NCBI GenBank assembly: GCA_002104935.1 | Contig: MCGT01000017.1 | Location: forward strand, 1-64,000 | Direction: 5' to 3' | DNA from: Hesseltinella vesiculosa | Lineage: Eukaryota > Mucoromycota > Mucoromycetes > Mucorales > Cunninghamellaceae | DNA length: 64,000 nt | Part shown: positions 43,665-56,112 of the stretch, piece after piece | Numbering within the stretch: the stretch's first letter is position 1 | Layout of the letters: every line of letters starts with the position of its first letter | Notes under the pieces: model-generated | What the model saw: only the letters and a program-made list of their open reading frames with translations | The model's database searches: none | What the model was told of the DNA's origin: nothing | Translations under genes and position numbers: made by a program

Positions 43665-44239
43665 GCACTTTATTATTTCCGTGGAAGGAAGGCATTTATC
43701 AATTGGAGTACTGCATTAAAAAAAAATCAAGTTCTCTTTCTTGCCCCCCCTCTCTCTCCCTCATCTAAACCACTGTCCCCTTACCCTCATCCAGAAGCTT
43801 CATTCTTGTTGTTATTCCATTATTGAATTTTAACTCTTTTTTTTTCTTCGTCCTCTAATTTTTTTTCCTTCCAGTTTGCCCTCGCCCATCTATTAACATG
43901 TTGATTTTTCTTTTTTCTTTTTTTTTTTTTTTGGATGCCTCGTTGTGTCCATAGTTGAAGAAATGAATTTTAAAAAAAAAAATAAAATATGATTTGATCG
44001 AGTTCGCTGCTTGCTCTTCATGCTCAACTAAAAAAAAAAGACGATGGGCAATATCCTCAGCGCCATTTTGCACGCTTCTCTTTCAACGCCTAGACCTTAT
44101 TTTTTTTTTTTATCACCAAGAAACCTCTCTGCCCCCTTGCACCAAACTTACTGTACATTCTCGCAACGTGCAACCCTTCACCCCTACCAAAAACAAGAGT
44201 CTCAAGAGGCAAAAAAAAAAAAAAGTTTGTGAAGCAAGC
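43665..44239. other. Intergenic region between CNBP-like gene and tRNA
   Basis: Mostly T-rich and A-rich low-complexity sequence, with an AATAAA-type signal near 43980 and several homopolymers. No gene was recognised. Confidence 0.5.
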
Positions 44240-44245
44240 AAAAAA
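44240..44245 (-). terminator. RNA polymerase III terminator of tRNA-Cys
   Basis: Six T's on the minus strand follow the acceptor end of the tRNA directly. Confidence 0.8.
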
Positions 44246-44317
44246 GGAGACACTGGGATTCGAACCCAGAACCTGCGGATCTGCAATCCGATGCGATAGC
44301 CATTACGCCATGCCTCC
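44246..44317 (-). tRNA. tRNA-Cys (GCA)
   Basis: The 72-nt cloverleaf reads on the minus strand. The acceptor GGAGGCA pairs with TGTCTCC (one G-U) and the D stem is GCG/CGC. The anticodon loop TTGCAGA has anticodon GCA. The T arm CTGGG-TTCGAAT-CCCAG also serves as the B box. The anticodon stem has four good pairs plus a T-C mismatch at position 27-43. There is no intron. A T6 terminator follows immediately. Confidence 0.88.
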
Positions 44318-44547
44318 ATATTTTTTTGGAAACCAGGTGGCTTATCAGGAAAATTTTACAAAAGTTTTTGCGCAAAAATCGCCCGTTTTTAGCGATCTGC
44401 CATATCCAGTTTACGTTTTAAAGCTGGAAAAATATTCCCTGCTGTTTAGGGCATCATGGCACAGTGCAACAGCAAAAATAAAAGGCGGTACGGCAGATGA
44501 ATGGACGTGCTGATTGGCTGAAACGGCAGTCGGAGTAAAAATGGTAC

Positions 44548-44651
44548 GGTGGCACAAGTTTATATCCTTTTTTGGGTTTTAAACACCGGCGTTAAAATGG
44601 CTTTTGCCGTCGGTATTTAAAACCCAAAAAAGGATATAAGCTTGTGCCACC
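44548..44651. repeat. 104-bp near-perfect hairpin palindrome
   Basis: The left arm 44548-44591 (starting GGTGGCACAAG) and right arm 44608-44651 (ending CTTGTGCCACC) are reverse complements over 44 bp with about three mismatches, leaving a 16-bp centre. It contains the mirrored block 'tatatccttttttggg'. There is no coding content. It could be a very small fold-back transposon or a structured transcript; no clear target duplication is visible. Confidence 0.9.
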
Positions 44652-45840
44652 CCACCTTTTTTTTTCCAGCAATCTCCATTTTTGGGACCAGTCAGGCGAT
44701 TTAAACACCGCATCAAAATATTATGCTGGCTGGCCCCTTTTTTTCCTGGTTTTTTTTTTTGTTCAAACTTTTATGGACCAACACCTTTTTGTTTTTGTCA
44801 TCCAACGATCTACAACTTTGATAAACTACAGGGATCATTTACAAAAAAGGGTAGAGTGGAACTGAACAACACGACGAGTACCAGCAGCTGTGTAGTAGCA
44901 CGATAATCATTGCCAATGTGGACAACCAATATCAATGACAAAAAGCGATGAGCAGCAGCCGCTTAGTGTTTTACAGGGACTTGCTGGCACATGATGCAAA
45001 CCATTCTACACGCATGGTCAAAGTATGATTGTGGAGCCAGGTGAGAAGATCGAAGCATCTGATTATAGTGCTCAAGAGGATGAACCAGAATGAACAGTTT
45101 GACGAGACAGAGTCTCTTTCTTTTGCTTCGTCTAACACACAACTTACTATATTAAGGAAGCATCCTACACAGTTGGGTAGTGTGTTACAGAAGGACATGA
45201 TGTGTCGTATGAGCTGTGGTATGGGCAGATTGATCACTGCTGAGAGGGAAAAAAAAAAAAAAAAAAAAAGAGCAAGAGATCGAAAACACGCATTGCGTCA
45301 TAGGCTCTTTTTTTCACTATCCAACATGCAACTTATTGTATAAAATTCAGAAGACATGATATACAATAAGCAGATAGTTACTGAAGAGCATTGTGAATAG
45401 GTGCACGATTATGCATTGATGCCAAGAGGATGAAGGGCCATGTTTTCCTTTTTTTATATTTTTACAGTAAGTCTTACATGGACTAGGGTAAAAGCAGAGT
45501 TTAACCATTGGGCTTGGTAACTTTCAAGGTCACGATGAGCCGAAAGAGAGATGAAAGCTAGAGAGGGAATGATCCCGGATCATTAGGCAAAGAGAGCAAC
45601 GAAAAAAGGCAGCAAAAGAGCTCCAGCACTGGAATTTAAGCTAAAAATGGAAGGCGACGGAGTGACAGGTGTCAAGATAAAAAAAAACGACGCGGAAATG
45701 GCTTAAAGCAATATGTACATAATGACATATCAGGTGAGTGAAGGATGAGTGGGTTCAACGTGAACAAAAAAAAAAAAATAGGCAAAATAGAATGCCAGGC
45801 AAAGAAAACAACGACAGAGTGTTTGCTCAGATCGCCCTGG
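44652..45840. other. Intergenic region, no supported gene
   Basis: Short open frames on both strands around 44.97-45.34 kb have no recognisable family and are interrupted by a run of about 20 A's at 45249-45269. No splice-linked exon chain was seen. Given the repeats on both sides, decayed transposon sequence is plausible. Confidence 0.45.
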
Positions 45841-46630
45841 GGTCTCTTGCCAAAAATGGCCAGTTTTTTTAGCTGGTGGCCGACTTGTCCAAACAAAAGT
45901 GATCAAAAAAGTTGGCCGGATGATCTTCGTCAATCGACCTGATTTTTTTCAGCACCTTCATGATTCACGCATTTGTACGCTTGCGCAAAATTTCATATCG
46001 ATTGAATCACTCCAAGCACTAGGCATTGCTTAAAAAAGATGAAGAAAAAGCCACATTCAGTCTCCGCTCAGCCGTGAACTACTTTTTTTTTTTTAGTCCA
46101 TGGCTGCTATGGCCGAAGGAATGCCTTTCGTTGTTCCCCACCTAAGCAAAATTTCCCGGCGACCCATTCGCTGGAAAATTTTGGAAGACATGGCCCCTTT
46201 TTTCAGATTGGGCATTTTCATCCAGATGACCCCAGCAGATCTGATAAAAGAAATCCATCTTATATTCACACGCTTTCAATTCACTCCAAACTGATCACAC
46301 GCACAACATGATGGTATAACATTTGGTTAAATGCACAGACATTGGCCATTATGGTGAACAGCTAGCTGGGCATGCACATCCAGCCACCTGCCAAATTTGG
46401 CTGGGTGATTTTTTTTTTTTTCGAAAAAAAAATAGCAGCGGTAGACAGCACTTTTGATAAATGGATCATCATAAAATTATACATGGATGCATAAAAACAT
46501 GAATGTGAATGGTACTGAAACAATCAAGTCGATTGGTGAATGCGGCCCAGCCAACTTTTGATCACTTTTGTTTGGTCAAGTCAACATCCTCAGCCAAAAA
46601 ATGAAAAAAACTGGCCATTTTTGCCAGGCG
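45841..46630. mobile_element. Non-autonomous element with long imperfect terminal inverted repeats
   Basis: The left arm (about 45841-45995) and the reverse complement of the right arm (about 46473-46630) align over some 150 bp at roughly 70-75 percent identity by eye. Both contain an 'actggccatttttg' outer block, a 'ttgatcacttttgtttgg' block and a 'gtcgattg' block in the same order. The interior (about 480 bp) has no convincing gene. Solo arm fragments are present at 2945-3002 and 9590-9680. Exact ends and target duplication are unclear. Confidence 0.6.
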
Positions 46631-46832
46631 ACTCTTCGGGTGGCGAAAAAATCCAAAAAAGGCTGGTCCGAATCTGCCTGTTCTGAGCCGTTCCTTTTTT
46701 CTTTTTTTATGGGATTCCTGACGCTTAGGATTTATTTCTATTAGATTGCTTCTTAATTTTAGACGTACAATCCCATTCCAACCCATCCTTCTCTACCGAT
46801 AGACACCGACATTGCTAACGATCAGCAACTCC

Positions 46833-48618
46833 ATGGCATACGTACGATCGCTACTCCTCATCAAGCCACCTGTCACTGAAGATCCTCGTACACATGCACC
46901 ATGGCGAAAGCGATTAACACTAGCTCTTGTTGCCATCTTTGCCATTGTCCCAGGTTTCTGCTCCACTGCATATGTAAGCCACCAAAATGATGTCTCTCTC
47001 CATTGACTCTGTTTTTTTTTTTTTTCTTGAACCTCTGGCAGTTGCCTGCTTTGGATGCAATCATTAAAGAATTGGACAGCCCTTCGATTATGGTGACACT
47101 TAGCAATTCACTCTACATGCTGTTTATGGGTATTGCGGTAAAAAAAACCGCCACTCCTCTCCCTGGCCAAGGCACTCAACGGTTTTTTCTCCATAGCCCA
47201 TCATCTACAGCAGCATCAGCGATCACTGGCACATTCGCCGCTCCGTCTACTTTTTCTCATTTGTGATTTATACCATTGGATGTTTCTGTGCCATTTTTGC
47301 CAGGGACATCAATACCCTTCTTGGCATGCGGATTCTACAAGCTGTCGGGATATCGTCTGCATGGGCCATTGGAGCTGGGTAGGTCACACATTTACAGGCT
47401 CGCGAGGCGCTTACCCATCTCTTGATTTAGTTCGGTCGCGGATGTGTATAGCGTCGAAGAGCGAGGAAAGCCATTGTCGTTGTACTTTGCTGGAAGCTTT
47501 ACAGGGCCGATGTTTGGTCCCGTCGTGGCAGGGTACCTGGTCGAACGATGGGACTGGCCGTCGGTGTTTTGGCTGTTGTTTGTGATCGGCTGCCTGCTGT
47601 TGCTGATGGTCGTCTTCTTGATGGAAGAAACGTATCGTGACGAAGGTAGATGGAACAAGGCCGAGAATGTGGTAAAGAAGGATGAACCCATCAATCCCCT
47701 GGCATCGTTGGTAACAATAAAAAAAAAAGTCGGACAGAGTGGTCACTCATGTCACCGTATCTGTAGAGTCTTTTGCGCCATCCATTTGTATTGATTAGCG
47801 CCACAGCAACAGGTCTAGCGTTTGGAGGCATGTTTGCGGTCGAAAACATGCTGCCACCACTGTACACCCACACCTATGGCATGTCTCCAGGGCTGATTGG
47901 GCTCAGTTTTTTCTCCCCTGGGCTCGGAGAAATTGTGGGCTCGATCTTGTGTGGTTACTTCTCTCATTACTTTTTACACAGAGCTATTGCCAAGCGTGGC
48001 TATCCACTACCAGAAGATCGATTGTTTATTTTACTCTGGTAAATGACCCAACTCCTAAAACAAGAAAAAAAAAATCCAATTCCGCTGGAGCAAAGTTGTC
48101 ATACGTCTTTTTGGTCTAGGCCGGCAGCTTTTATTTTGAACCCGCTAGCTTTTTTCTTGTGGGGATGGCCTGTGCAGTTGAATTGGTCAAGCTGGGTGTC
48201 GATCATCATGTCAGTGATCCTTTTTTTTTTTTTTCCCTCCTGAAATGCCAGAAGTACTAATTTGACGAAATAGGTTTGGTGTTGAGACATTTGCCATGGT
48301 GTTCATCTTTAATCCAGCACTGGCTTACCTTGTGGATGCTGTGCCTGGTCGAGGGGCTAGTGTGACGGCAGCAGCGAATCTTGTGAGAATGATTTGGTCA
48401 TGTGTGCTTAGTTTGATAGGTAAAGAAAGAGGCGCAGGTTGAAGAAACTCCGAGGTGGGTTGCCTCATTTCTTCTTGCATGTGCTAGCCAACCCAATGAC
48501 GAATGCGGTGGGACCAGGTTGGGTGACATTTCTCTTTGGGATCATGAACTTTGCTTGGGCGTTTTTGCTTTTGTACGTCAAAGTGCGTGGACCAATGATG
48601 CGACCAGAAAAGCCATGA
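46833..48618 (+). CDS. Major facilitator superfamily transporter (DHA1 drug/polyamine antiporter type)
   Basis: The start MAYVRSLLLIKPPVTEDPR leads to a short cytosolic segment (DPRTHAPWRKRL) and then membrane helices. LPALDAIIKELDSPSIMV, FARDINTLLGMRILQAVG and GSFTGPMFGPVVAGYL (motif C-like) are typical of 12- or 14-helix DHA1 antiporters of the Qdr/Flr group. ERGKPLSLYFAGS and VERWDWPSVFWLL are also classic. The gene ends PGWVTFLFGIMNFAWAFLL and a TGA at 48618. About nine exons give a protein of roughly 480 residues. The substrate cannot be told. An in-frame TAG lies upstream of the ATG, but it could be part of an acceptor (ccgatag), so an extra 5' exon is possible. Confidence 0.88.
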
Positions 48619-49137
48619 AGAATTGCCCTGTTGGCCGACAGAATCTTGGAAATAAAAATCGATCTTGACTTTGATTTCTGTTTTAGTCCTGGGCCGTGTA
48701 ACATGGTCTGTTTTCAGGGGGAGGGCTGCACCATTGCAGCCAGTCGATTTTTTGATTCTCCACGCAAAATCATAAAAAAAGTTTGAGTTACACGTGCTTT
48801 TTTTTTGTTACCCCGCGTTAAAATTTGGGTTGACTTGGAAAGGAGGTAGGAAATCCAGTGGGAGAGGCGTGTTTTTTTTTAACGCGGGGCCAATGGGGTG
48901 AAGGGTGTTCTTTTTTTTGGATTTTCTCCAATTCTAATAAGCAATTTACCATGCAGGAAGGCAAAAAGAACCTTTTTTCATTTCAAGCATTCAACGTGAG
49001 TGAGCAAAATTCAATCACCGCGCAGTTCCCCCCTTTTTTTTAAACATGCTTGTGCAACGTTTTTTTTTTAAAAAAAATTCTCTTTCAACTCTCACACACT
49101 TTATTTCTTTTTTGTCGTTTGATGACATCTTGCATCG
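48619..49137. other. Intergenic region with a 13-bp inverted repeat
   Basis: CCCCGCGTTAAAA at 48811-48823 is mirrored by TTTTAACGCGGGG at 48877-48889, a stem with a 53-bp loop of unknown role. Otherwise the sequence is AT-rich spacer that includes the promoter of the RasGEF gene. Confidence 0.5.
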
Positions 49138-52100
49138 ATGCCTAACGTCGCCATTCTTTGTCGTGTCCGTGCTATCTATACATTTGAATCGACCGACAAA
49201 TCATCTCTGGACTTTATCCAGGGTGAAACGATCGATGTTCTGACTAAGCTGCCTTCTGGATGGTGGGACGGAATGTAAGTGAGGATGCCATCCACCTATT
49301 TTTTTTATTTATCCCTTGAACAGCACTACTCACCCTTTCATTTGGTTTATCTATTAGCTGCAATGGAGCTCGAGGTTGGTTTCCAAGCAACTATGTTCAA
49401 GTGATTGAATCTTTTGAACAAATGCCGCCAGTTCCTGACAGTACAATGACGCCCAACTTGTCCACACAAGACGTAATAAAAAAGTGGCTTTTTAATACCG
49501 ACAGTGATTCACCCTATTTTTTTTTTTTTATATTTAGTTGGAGCAAGACCTGATGGATACTTACATGGATCCCATTCCTAGAAATAAGCAACACAGCGTG
49601 CCCTTGCAAAAAAATCCCCAGTTCCGACTCAGCTTACCTTACGACCATGGATTGGAGGACTCCGAGCAATTACCAGCGCACTGGATCATGGAAACCACCG
49701 AAGATGGCTCAGACATTTACTACTATAATGAAATTACCGGCGAAATGCGCGCCGAGCCACCCCAAGCTCCTCCCCAACTACCCCAATTTCTCGATTCTCC
49801 CGTTCCTTCACATCAATTGGCCCTGTCTGACATTGATCCATTTGAACCCATTCTCGAAAACGAATTAGACCAAGACGAGCCTGCCCCGCCTGCCCAACAT
49901 GCTGAAATGACCGAAGATGTGGTAGGCTCCACTTTTTTTTTTCCTTTCCGATTTCAAGCAAGGAAAAAAAAAAAAATTCTCATGATGGCTTGTATTCTCT
50001 TAGTTACCGCCAAATTGGGTCAAGCGAACAAATCACCAGGGCCGAGTCTATTACTGCAACCTGGTTACGCAAGAAACTACCTGGCACATCGAAGAAATTG
50101 ATCCTATAGATGGCCATTTGGTAAGCAAGCAGTAGCAAAAAAAAAAAAAAAAAAGTCATGAAAAGGAGACGAGTAAGGAATGAAAACTCATTTTTTTTTT
50201 TCATCATCCAGATGCCAATGCACAACGAGCAACGTAACACAACCCCCACACCATCATCACGTGTCGATCATGACAAAGACCAACACCACAACCACGAGTC
50301 TGACGACAAACCTGACGATGAACTCACATGGGCGACGCTTGCTGCCCATATCGCTAGCTCTATCCACAACCTGAACCAGTGCATCAAACAAGGGCAGGAC
50401 CAATGGATCAACAAATATACCAACCAGGTCATCAACGCCATTCGTACAATTCTCTTAGCCTCAGGCACCATCGACAAAGACTCCCCGTACTTGCGCACCA
50501 ATAGCACTCTCCGAGCGTACCATCGCACCATGATCGCCTCGCTATCCAAAGTCAAACTGACAGCCATTCTCTGTGATGCCCATCGTCAGCAGCACCAGGC
50601 CGCCCAACAAATGTCGCAGCAGCACCTCTACCCACAAGCCGCCGCCTCGGTTGGTCGACCAAGCTTGCCAGCCGTCGCCGGACCTGCCACGTCTGCTGAT
50701 CCCAAGAATAAACTCTTGGCTGAAACCAACGATCTGTTGGTGTCTGTGCGTAACTTTGTCAGCACTTGCCAGGATATCGACGTGACCCTGGAAAAGATCG
50801 ACCCACATATCATTGCCGACGGCGCGGATGAAGCGCCATTCTCAGCTGTCCTCTCTAGACGGAAAACGGACCAAGCCAAATACGCCCTGCAGCCCGACCT
50901 TGCCGAGAACCTTGATGTGTATGCCACCAACATGCACGAATCCATCGAATCCATCACTGCCTGCCTGCGTGACCATGCACCGGTGCTGCCACCCTCCTCC
51001 AGAGACGCCGCGGAAGAACGTTACCAGTTCAGCACGCGCGTGTTTGCCCAGTTCCGCAACTTCTCCAGCCAAACTGGCCAGTTCCTCGGCCTCTTGGACG
51101 ATATTGACTACGGTACGGTGGTCGACCACGAGCTCTTGGAAGCCCTGGCTCGCAACAAACAACGTCTCAGCGACGGCCTGGGCAGGCTGTTCTGCCACCT
51201 CCAAGGACTCACCAGTCTCGATGAGGACCTCAGCAAAACCCTCCGCTTGGTGGACGACCATGTTCAGGCCATTCATCAGCCCATCCGTACCATCTGTGAT
51301 TGCATCACCGTCATGGCCGAGTTGAACGAACGCTCAATGCTCAAACCTGTGAACGGCATAAGCGTGCACCCCCACCAAGAACATGACAGTGACGTCGACA
51401 ATGAGCTGCTGTCTCCTATGAGATTGCCGATGCCGACAGAGGACGACGATGACATGCACCTTGACGGCAGCGTGTTCAGTCGTGGCATGTCTTATCGAAC
51501 GGACCTGACCGAGCCCAGCACCAAGTCGATGGACCTGACCGCCAAAAAAACGAAAACCCTGAAAAAGGCTTCGATCGATACCACTGCTAGCAAGAAATCC
51601 AGCCCAGGCAAAACCACCTCCGTCGTCAGCGCGTCTTCTCACCTGCTTGGCAGCAAGGAATCGCTCGCCCCACCTGGCCCGGACATCTTCAACGATGAGG
51701 ATAACAAATCATCGACCAAGCTGAAGAAATTCTTTGGCCAAGACGTGCCGCCTCCATCCCCCACTCGCAAGCCCACCCCTTCCATGGCCGAACGACCGCT
51801 GTTTTTGGGCTATGACTATGACGACAGCGATGTGGCCTTTAACATGGAAGGAGGCGTCAAGGGCGGCACCTTGGCAGCCCTGGTCGAGCGACTCACCCTG
51901 CATGATTATCTCGACATGAACTTTAACAACACCTTCCTCCTCACTTACCGTTCGTTCTGTACATCCTCCGACTTGCTGGACCTGCTTGAAGCTCGGTACA
52001 GCCTCACCCCTCCTACTGATCTATCGGAAGACGACCTGGAGATGTGGCGGCAGAAGAAGCTCAAGCTTGTGCGGCTACGAGTGTTCAACGTGCTGAAGAA

Positions 52101-53309
52101 CTGGCTGGAGATCTATTACAACGAAGAAGACCATGTGATTCTGGGCCGCTTGATGGCCTTCACCGACACCGTGATCCGGTCCACCCTCAGCTTCTCCACA
52201 GACCAGCTTGAACGCCTGATCAAGAAGCGCATGGAGAATGTCGAATTGGACGTCGGTGGCCTGAAAAAGTTGGTGTGGACCCCTCAACCCATGCCACAAT
52301 CCATTCTGCCCCGCAATCCCAAAAAATTCAAGCTGCTCGATCTCGATGCCATTGAACTTGCACGTCAGCTGACCATCATGGATTTTAAAATGTACAGCTC
52401 CATCCGACCCATCGAATGCCTCGACAAGGCCTGGTCGCGTGACAATGACGAAAATGGCCAGCCTGTGGCTGTCAATATCCGAGCCTCCATTGAATACTGT
52501 AATCAAGTCACATCGTGGGTCTCCGATGCCATTCTCAGCCAAAGCGACATCAAAAAGCGCTCCAATCTCATCAAGTTTTGGGTCCAAGTCGCCGAGGTAA
52601 TGCAAAAAAAAAAAAAAAAAAACCCCGATCATAGGCAAGGATCTGACCCCCCTTTTTTTTTTTAGCGATGTCGCGAATTGAACAATTTTAATACATGTAT
52701 GGCCATCTTGTCTGCGTTTGATAATAGCTCTGTGGGTCGGTTGAAACGTACTTGGGAGGTGAGTATCGACATCCGCAAAAGAAGTTCTGATACTGACATT
52801 TAAATCGTAGATGGTGGGCGCTCGCACGAACCAGATCCTGTCTCACATTCGCAAGATCATGGGTGCCAACCGCAACTTTAGTGAATACCGCCAACTGATC
52901 CATTCTGTGAACCCGCCCTGCATTCCTTTCCTGGGCATCTACTTGCAGGATTTGACATTTATTGAAGATGGCAACGGCAATGTCATCAAGGGCCCCAACA
53001 GCCATGAACTGATCAATTTTGCCAAGCGTGAAAAGACGGCTGAAGTTATTCGTGAAATTCAGCAATACCAAACCCTGTTTTACAAGCTCAGTTCTGTCGA
53101 AGAAATCCAAGAATTCATCCGCCTCAATCTGCAAAGTACAAGAGATGAAGATCAGCTCTACAAGGAAAGTTTGAAACTGGAACCGAGGCAAGTCGATGAA
53201 AACATAATGTTTTTTTTTTTCAGCACCCACTCATCCGCTTTTTCTTTTTTTTAGAGAACGTGAAGATGAAAAGATCACCCGCTTGTTACAAGAATCTGGA
53301 TTTTTGTAA
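49138..53309 (+). CDS. Ras guanine-nucleotide exchange factor with SH3 and WW domains (Cdc25-like)
   Basis: The N-terminus holds an SH3 domain (CRVRAIYTFEST, SLDFIQGETIDVL, GWWDGICNGARGWFPSNYV). One WW-like region (LPAHWIMETTEDG...YYYNEITGEM, lacking the second Trp) and one complete WW domain (LPPNWVKRTN...VYYCNLVTQETTWH) follow. The long central exon carries a Gln-rich/disordered stretch, then RasGEF_N (GGTLAALVERLTLHDYLD; FLLTYRSFC). The catalytic RasGEF domain shows IELARQLTIMDFKMYSSI, KRSNLIKFWVQVAERC, NFNTCMAILSAF and PPCIPFLGIYLQDL. It should activate Ras upstream of cAMP/PKA or MAPK signalling. There are about nine exons, ending RLLQESGFL at 53309. The architecture extends yeast Cdc25 (SH3 plus RasGEF) by the WW modules. 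Confidence 0.94.
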
Positions 53310-53694
53310 TCTCCTCCTGCCGCTTCGATTTTGTGCATAGTTTTTTTTTATTTTTTTTATTTTTTTGCTTTAACTTTTGCTCTGATTTTATTTTGCTTCG
53401 CGATATGTAACTAGCCTACTCCAATACAACTACAGTAATATTCTTTTCTTTTCTTTTTTTCTTTAAAAAAAAGCCATGAAACAATTTAGCCTCACAAAAA
53501 AGTCAAATGCGTTAAAATTCGTCAAGGGGTCAGGTGCAACGAGGGGCAAAAAAAGTGAGCATACCCCAAACCATTGGAATTTTCCAGGGGGGCGTTTTTT
53601 TTTTCTTCCACTCACCGCATATCTAAAAGAGGAAATATCCCGATTTGACATTCGACACGACAGGTGGAAAAAAAAATCTAGAAGCGTTTATTAT
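53310..53694. other. 3' intergenic spacer RasGEF / OLA1 (convergent)
   Basis: The two genes converge here. The left part is T-rich (53340-53460) and contains AT-rich polyadenylation-like sequence. No gene was recognised. Confidence 0.5.
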
Positions 53695-55073
53695 TTATTT
53701 CTTCTTGCCAGAAGCAGTGACGTTGAACTTGAAATAGATAATATCACCATCTTCAACCACATATTCCTTGCCCTTTTGGTTATACTTGCCGCCGGCCTTG
53801 ACAGCAGATTCGCTACCGAGTTCCTTGAGATCATCGTATTTCATGACTTCGGCCATCTGGAAAAAAAGAGGAGTGGGTTGAGGTTTTTTTTTTCCTTTTT
53901 TTTTTTTTTGTCTAGCTTACAATGAAACCACGTTCGAAATCAGAGTGAATGACACCGGCAGCTTGAGGAGCCTTTGTGGAACGACGGATAGTCCAGGCAC
54001 GTACTTCGTCAGGACCACCAGTGAAGTAGTAGATCAACTGCAGAGCATTGTAACCAGCCACAATGATCTTGGGCAGGACAGAGTTGACGCCAGCTTCCTT
54101 TTGGGCTTCTTCCTTTTCTTCAGTAGTCAAGAGAGAGAGACGGCTTTCAAAGGCGCCAGAGTAGGGGATCATCAAGTCGCCGTTGGAGTTTTCGTCGATC
54201 CAGCCCTTGATCTTGGGCAACCACTTGTTCTTCTTGCGGAGGAAGTCGCGCTCGCTCAGGTTGGCGAGGTAGACGACAGGTTTGGCGGTGATCAAGTGTT
54301 GGGCGTTGATGACTTCGACTTCCTTGTTGGTCCATTCACCGTGACGCACATCCTTACCGCTCTTGACCCATTCATAGACCTTTTCAACCACAGCGAATTC
54401 TTCCTTGCGAGCCTTGTCGGCAGCATTACCGCCGTGACCCACACGCTTGACAGCAGCACCAAGTTCGGTCACTTGTTTAGACAAGAATTCTTCATCCTTC
54501 AAACGCAATTCTTCGCGGATGATTTCCATATCACGGAGAGGGTCCAATTCACCTTCGACGTGGATGACATCAGCTTCGTCAAAAGCACGCACCACATGGA
54601 AAATAGCATCGACAGCACGGATATGTGACAAGAAAGCGTTACCCAAACCGGCACCGGAAGCAGCGCCCTTGACCAAACCAGCAATATCAATGACGGTCAA
54701 CTGTAGAAAAAAAAGACAATGAGATGGGTGGTATAACGAGAGAGCATCCAGCAACCTACAAAGGCAGGGATTTCCTTGGCAGGCTTATAATGTTTACACA
54801 GCCAGTCGAAACGAGGGTCGGGAACAGCGACACGGGATTCTTCAGGGTCTATTTCATGGTGACGGTCAGTTTTTGTCTTTTTGTAAGAAAGGATGACGGC
54901 ATTTTACCAATGGTACAGAAAGGATAGTTTTCGGCAGCAGCGCTGGCGTTGGTCAAGGCATTGAAAAAGGTGGATTTGCCGACATTAGGAAGGCCCACAA
55001 CACCAATCTTCAAGTTGTTGGAGGGACGACCGAGCATGGCCTTTTCTTCTTTGGCGGCTTTCTTGGGAGGCAT
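53695..55073 (-). CDS. OLA1: Obg-like ATPase OLA1/YchF
   Basis: The start [20 protein letters not shown] at 55073 is followed by the G1 motif GLPNVGKST, then a short exon with [18 protein letters not shown], and [20 protein letters not shown] (G3 and switch). The G4-like signature YLANLSERD is of the NxxE type, which explains the ATP preference of this family. A coiled-coil insertion and the C-terminal TGS domain ([32 protein letters not shown]) complete the protein of about 395 residues. OLA1 relatives bind ribosomes and modulate stress responses. Five exons are read, ending at a TAA at 53695. Confidence 0.96.
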
Positions 55074-55417
55074 CGTTCAATGGTTCGATTTTGTGAAAGA
55101 AAAAAAAGAACTAAAAAAAAAAAAATTGGAAGGCTTACAATTGAAAGCCAGTCACGAGGTGCGAGTTCCTTCTTTTTTTAACTTTTTTTTTTGACAGGAA
55201 GAAAAAGAGCAGATAAGGAATGGTTCTATACGAATAAGAGATAAGTTCATCCAGCATTTCTTTTGTGCTTGAGAATAGGCGTACCCTAGTGAATATATCA
55301 AAGAGGACGTATCGTTAGGAAGCCTGGGTATGCCAGAGTGTGACAAGTTCAACGGATGCTGCTCCGAACGGTGTTTGAAATCCGGCCACGCTTTTTTTTT
55401 CTTCCACCTTTTTTTTT

Positions 55418-55468
<51 letters not shown>

Positions 55469-56112
55469 CTTTCCTTTCCATTCCATTTCTTTTTGCTTCA
55501 TTCATATTCTTTATCTTCGTATATATTACCCCATTATACCATTGTTTATTATTTTTATCCATTCCTTTTATTCTTCTAGTTCATTCCTCCCCTGCCATTC
55601 CTGTTGTCAGGCCATTTTTTAGACACAGACCTTGACTCTTTATTTTTTGTTTGGTTTTTTATTTACTTGTTCATTGCTGTAACACTCTATGTCTCATTAT
55701 GATACCCAACATGACACCTGTTGACTTGTCGATGCCTAGGTAAGAGCATAAGAAAAAAAAAAGGGGGGGGGGAGCGTCACAGGGGTGGTGTTTATAAATA
55801 AAGAGAAGAAAAAAGGGAGAGCAAGGAGGAGTGTGTGGGACAAAGAAGAGCTATTCATGTAAAGCATCGAATCCTTTTAAGGGGGAGGAGAAAAAAAAGG
55901 GCCATCGCGTTGATTAGAATACAATAATTTGGAGTAGGACATTTTTTTTATTTTATTTTTGGGGTGATGCTAATAAGTTTTTTTAAAATAGAAACAAGTT
56001 ATCGGATGGATTCCAGAACCTGTATAACAACTCAGAAATAGCCACCCACCCATCAAGAAAAAGAGCCGATACCACCACCTCTCCGTCTTTGCTCACTCAA
56101 CATCTGTACGTC
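55074..56112. other. Intergenic region with microsatellite, upstream of PUF gene
   Basis: This interval carries the OLA1 promoter at its left edge, a (TC)n tract at about 55422-55464 and T-rich sequence up to 55.7 kb. The open frames here are low-complexity. A pyrimidine/purine switch near 55.75 kb (run of A then G) precedes the PUF gene start. No gene was recognised. Confidence 0.5.
55422..55464. repeat. (TC)n microsatellite, about 21 units
   Basis: An uninterrupted TC/CT dinucleotide tract is flanked by poly-T on the left. It is likely length-variable. Confidence 0.9.

Noticed and set aside
48811..48889. 13-bp inverted repeat as a transposon end
   Set aside because: It is too short, has a 53-bp loop, and shows no second copy or target duplication in the window.
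50158..50215. Upstream extension of the large RasGEF exon (MKRRRVRNENS...)
   Set aside because: This part contains poly-T and ends in CATCCAG, a normal acceptor; the preceding exon ends at GGCCATTTG|GTAAGC, so it is intron.
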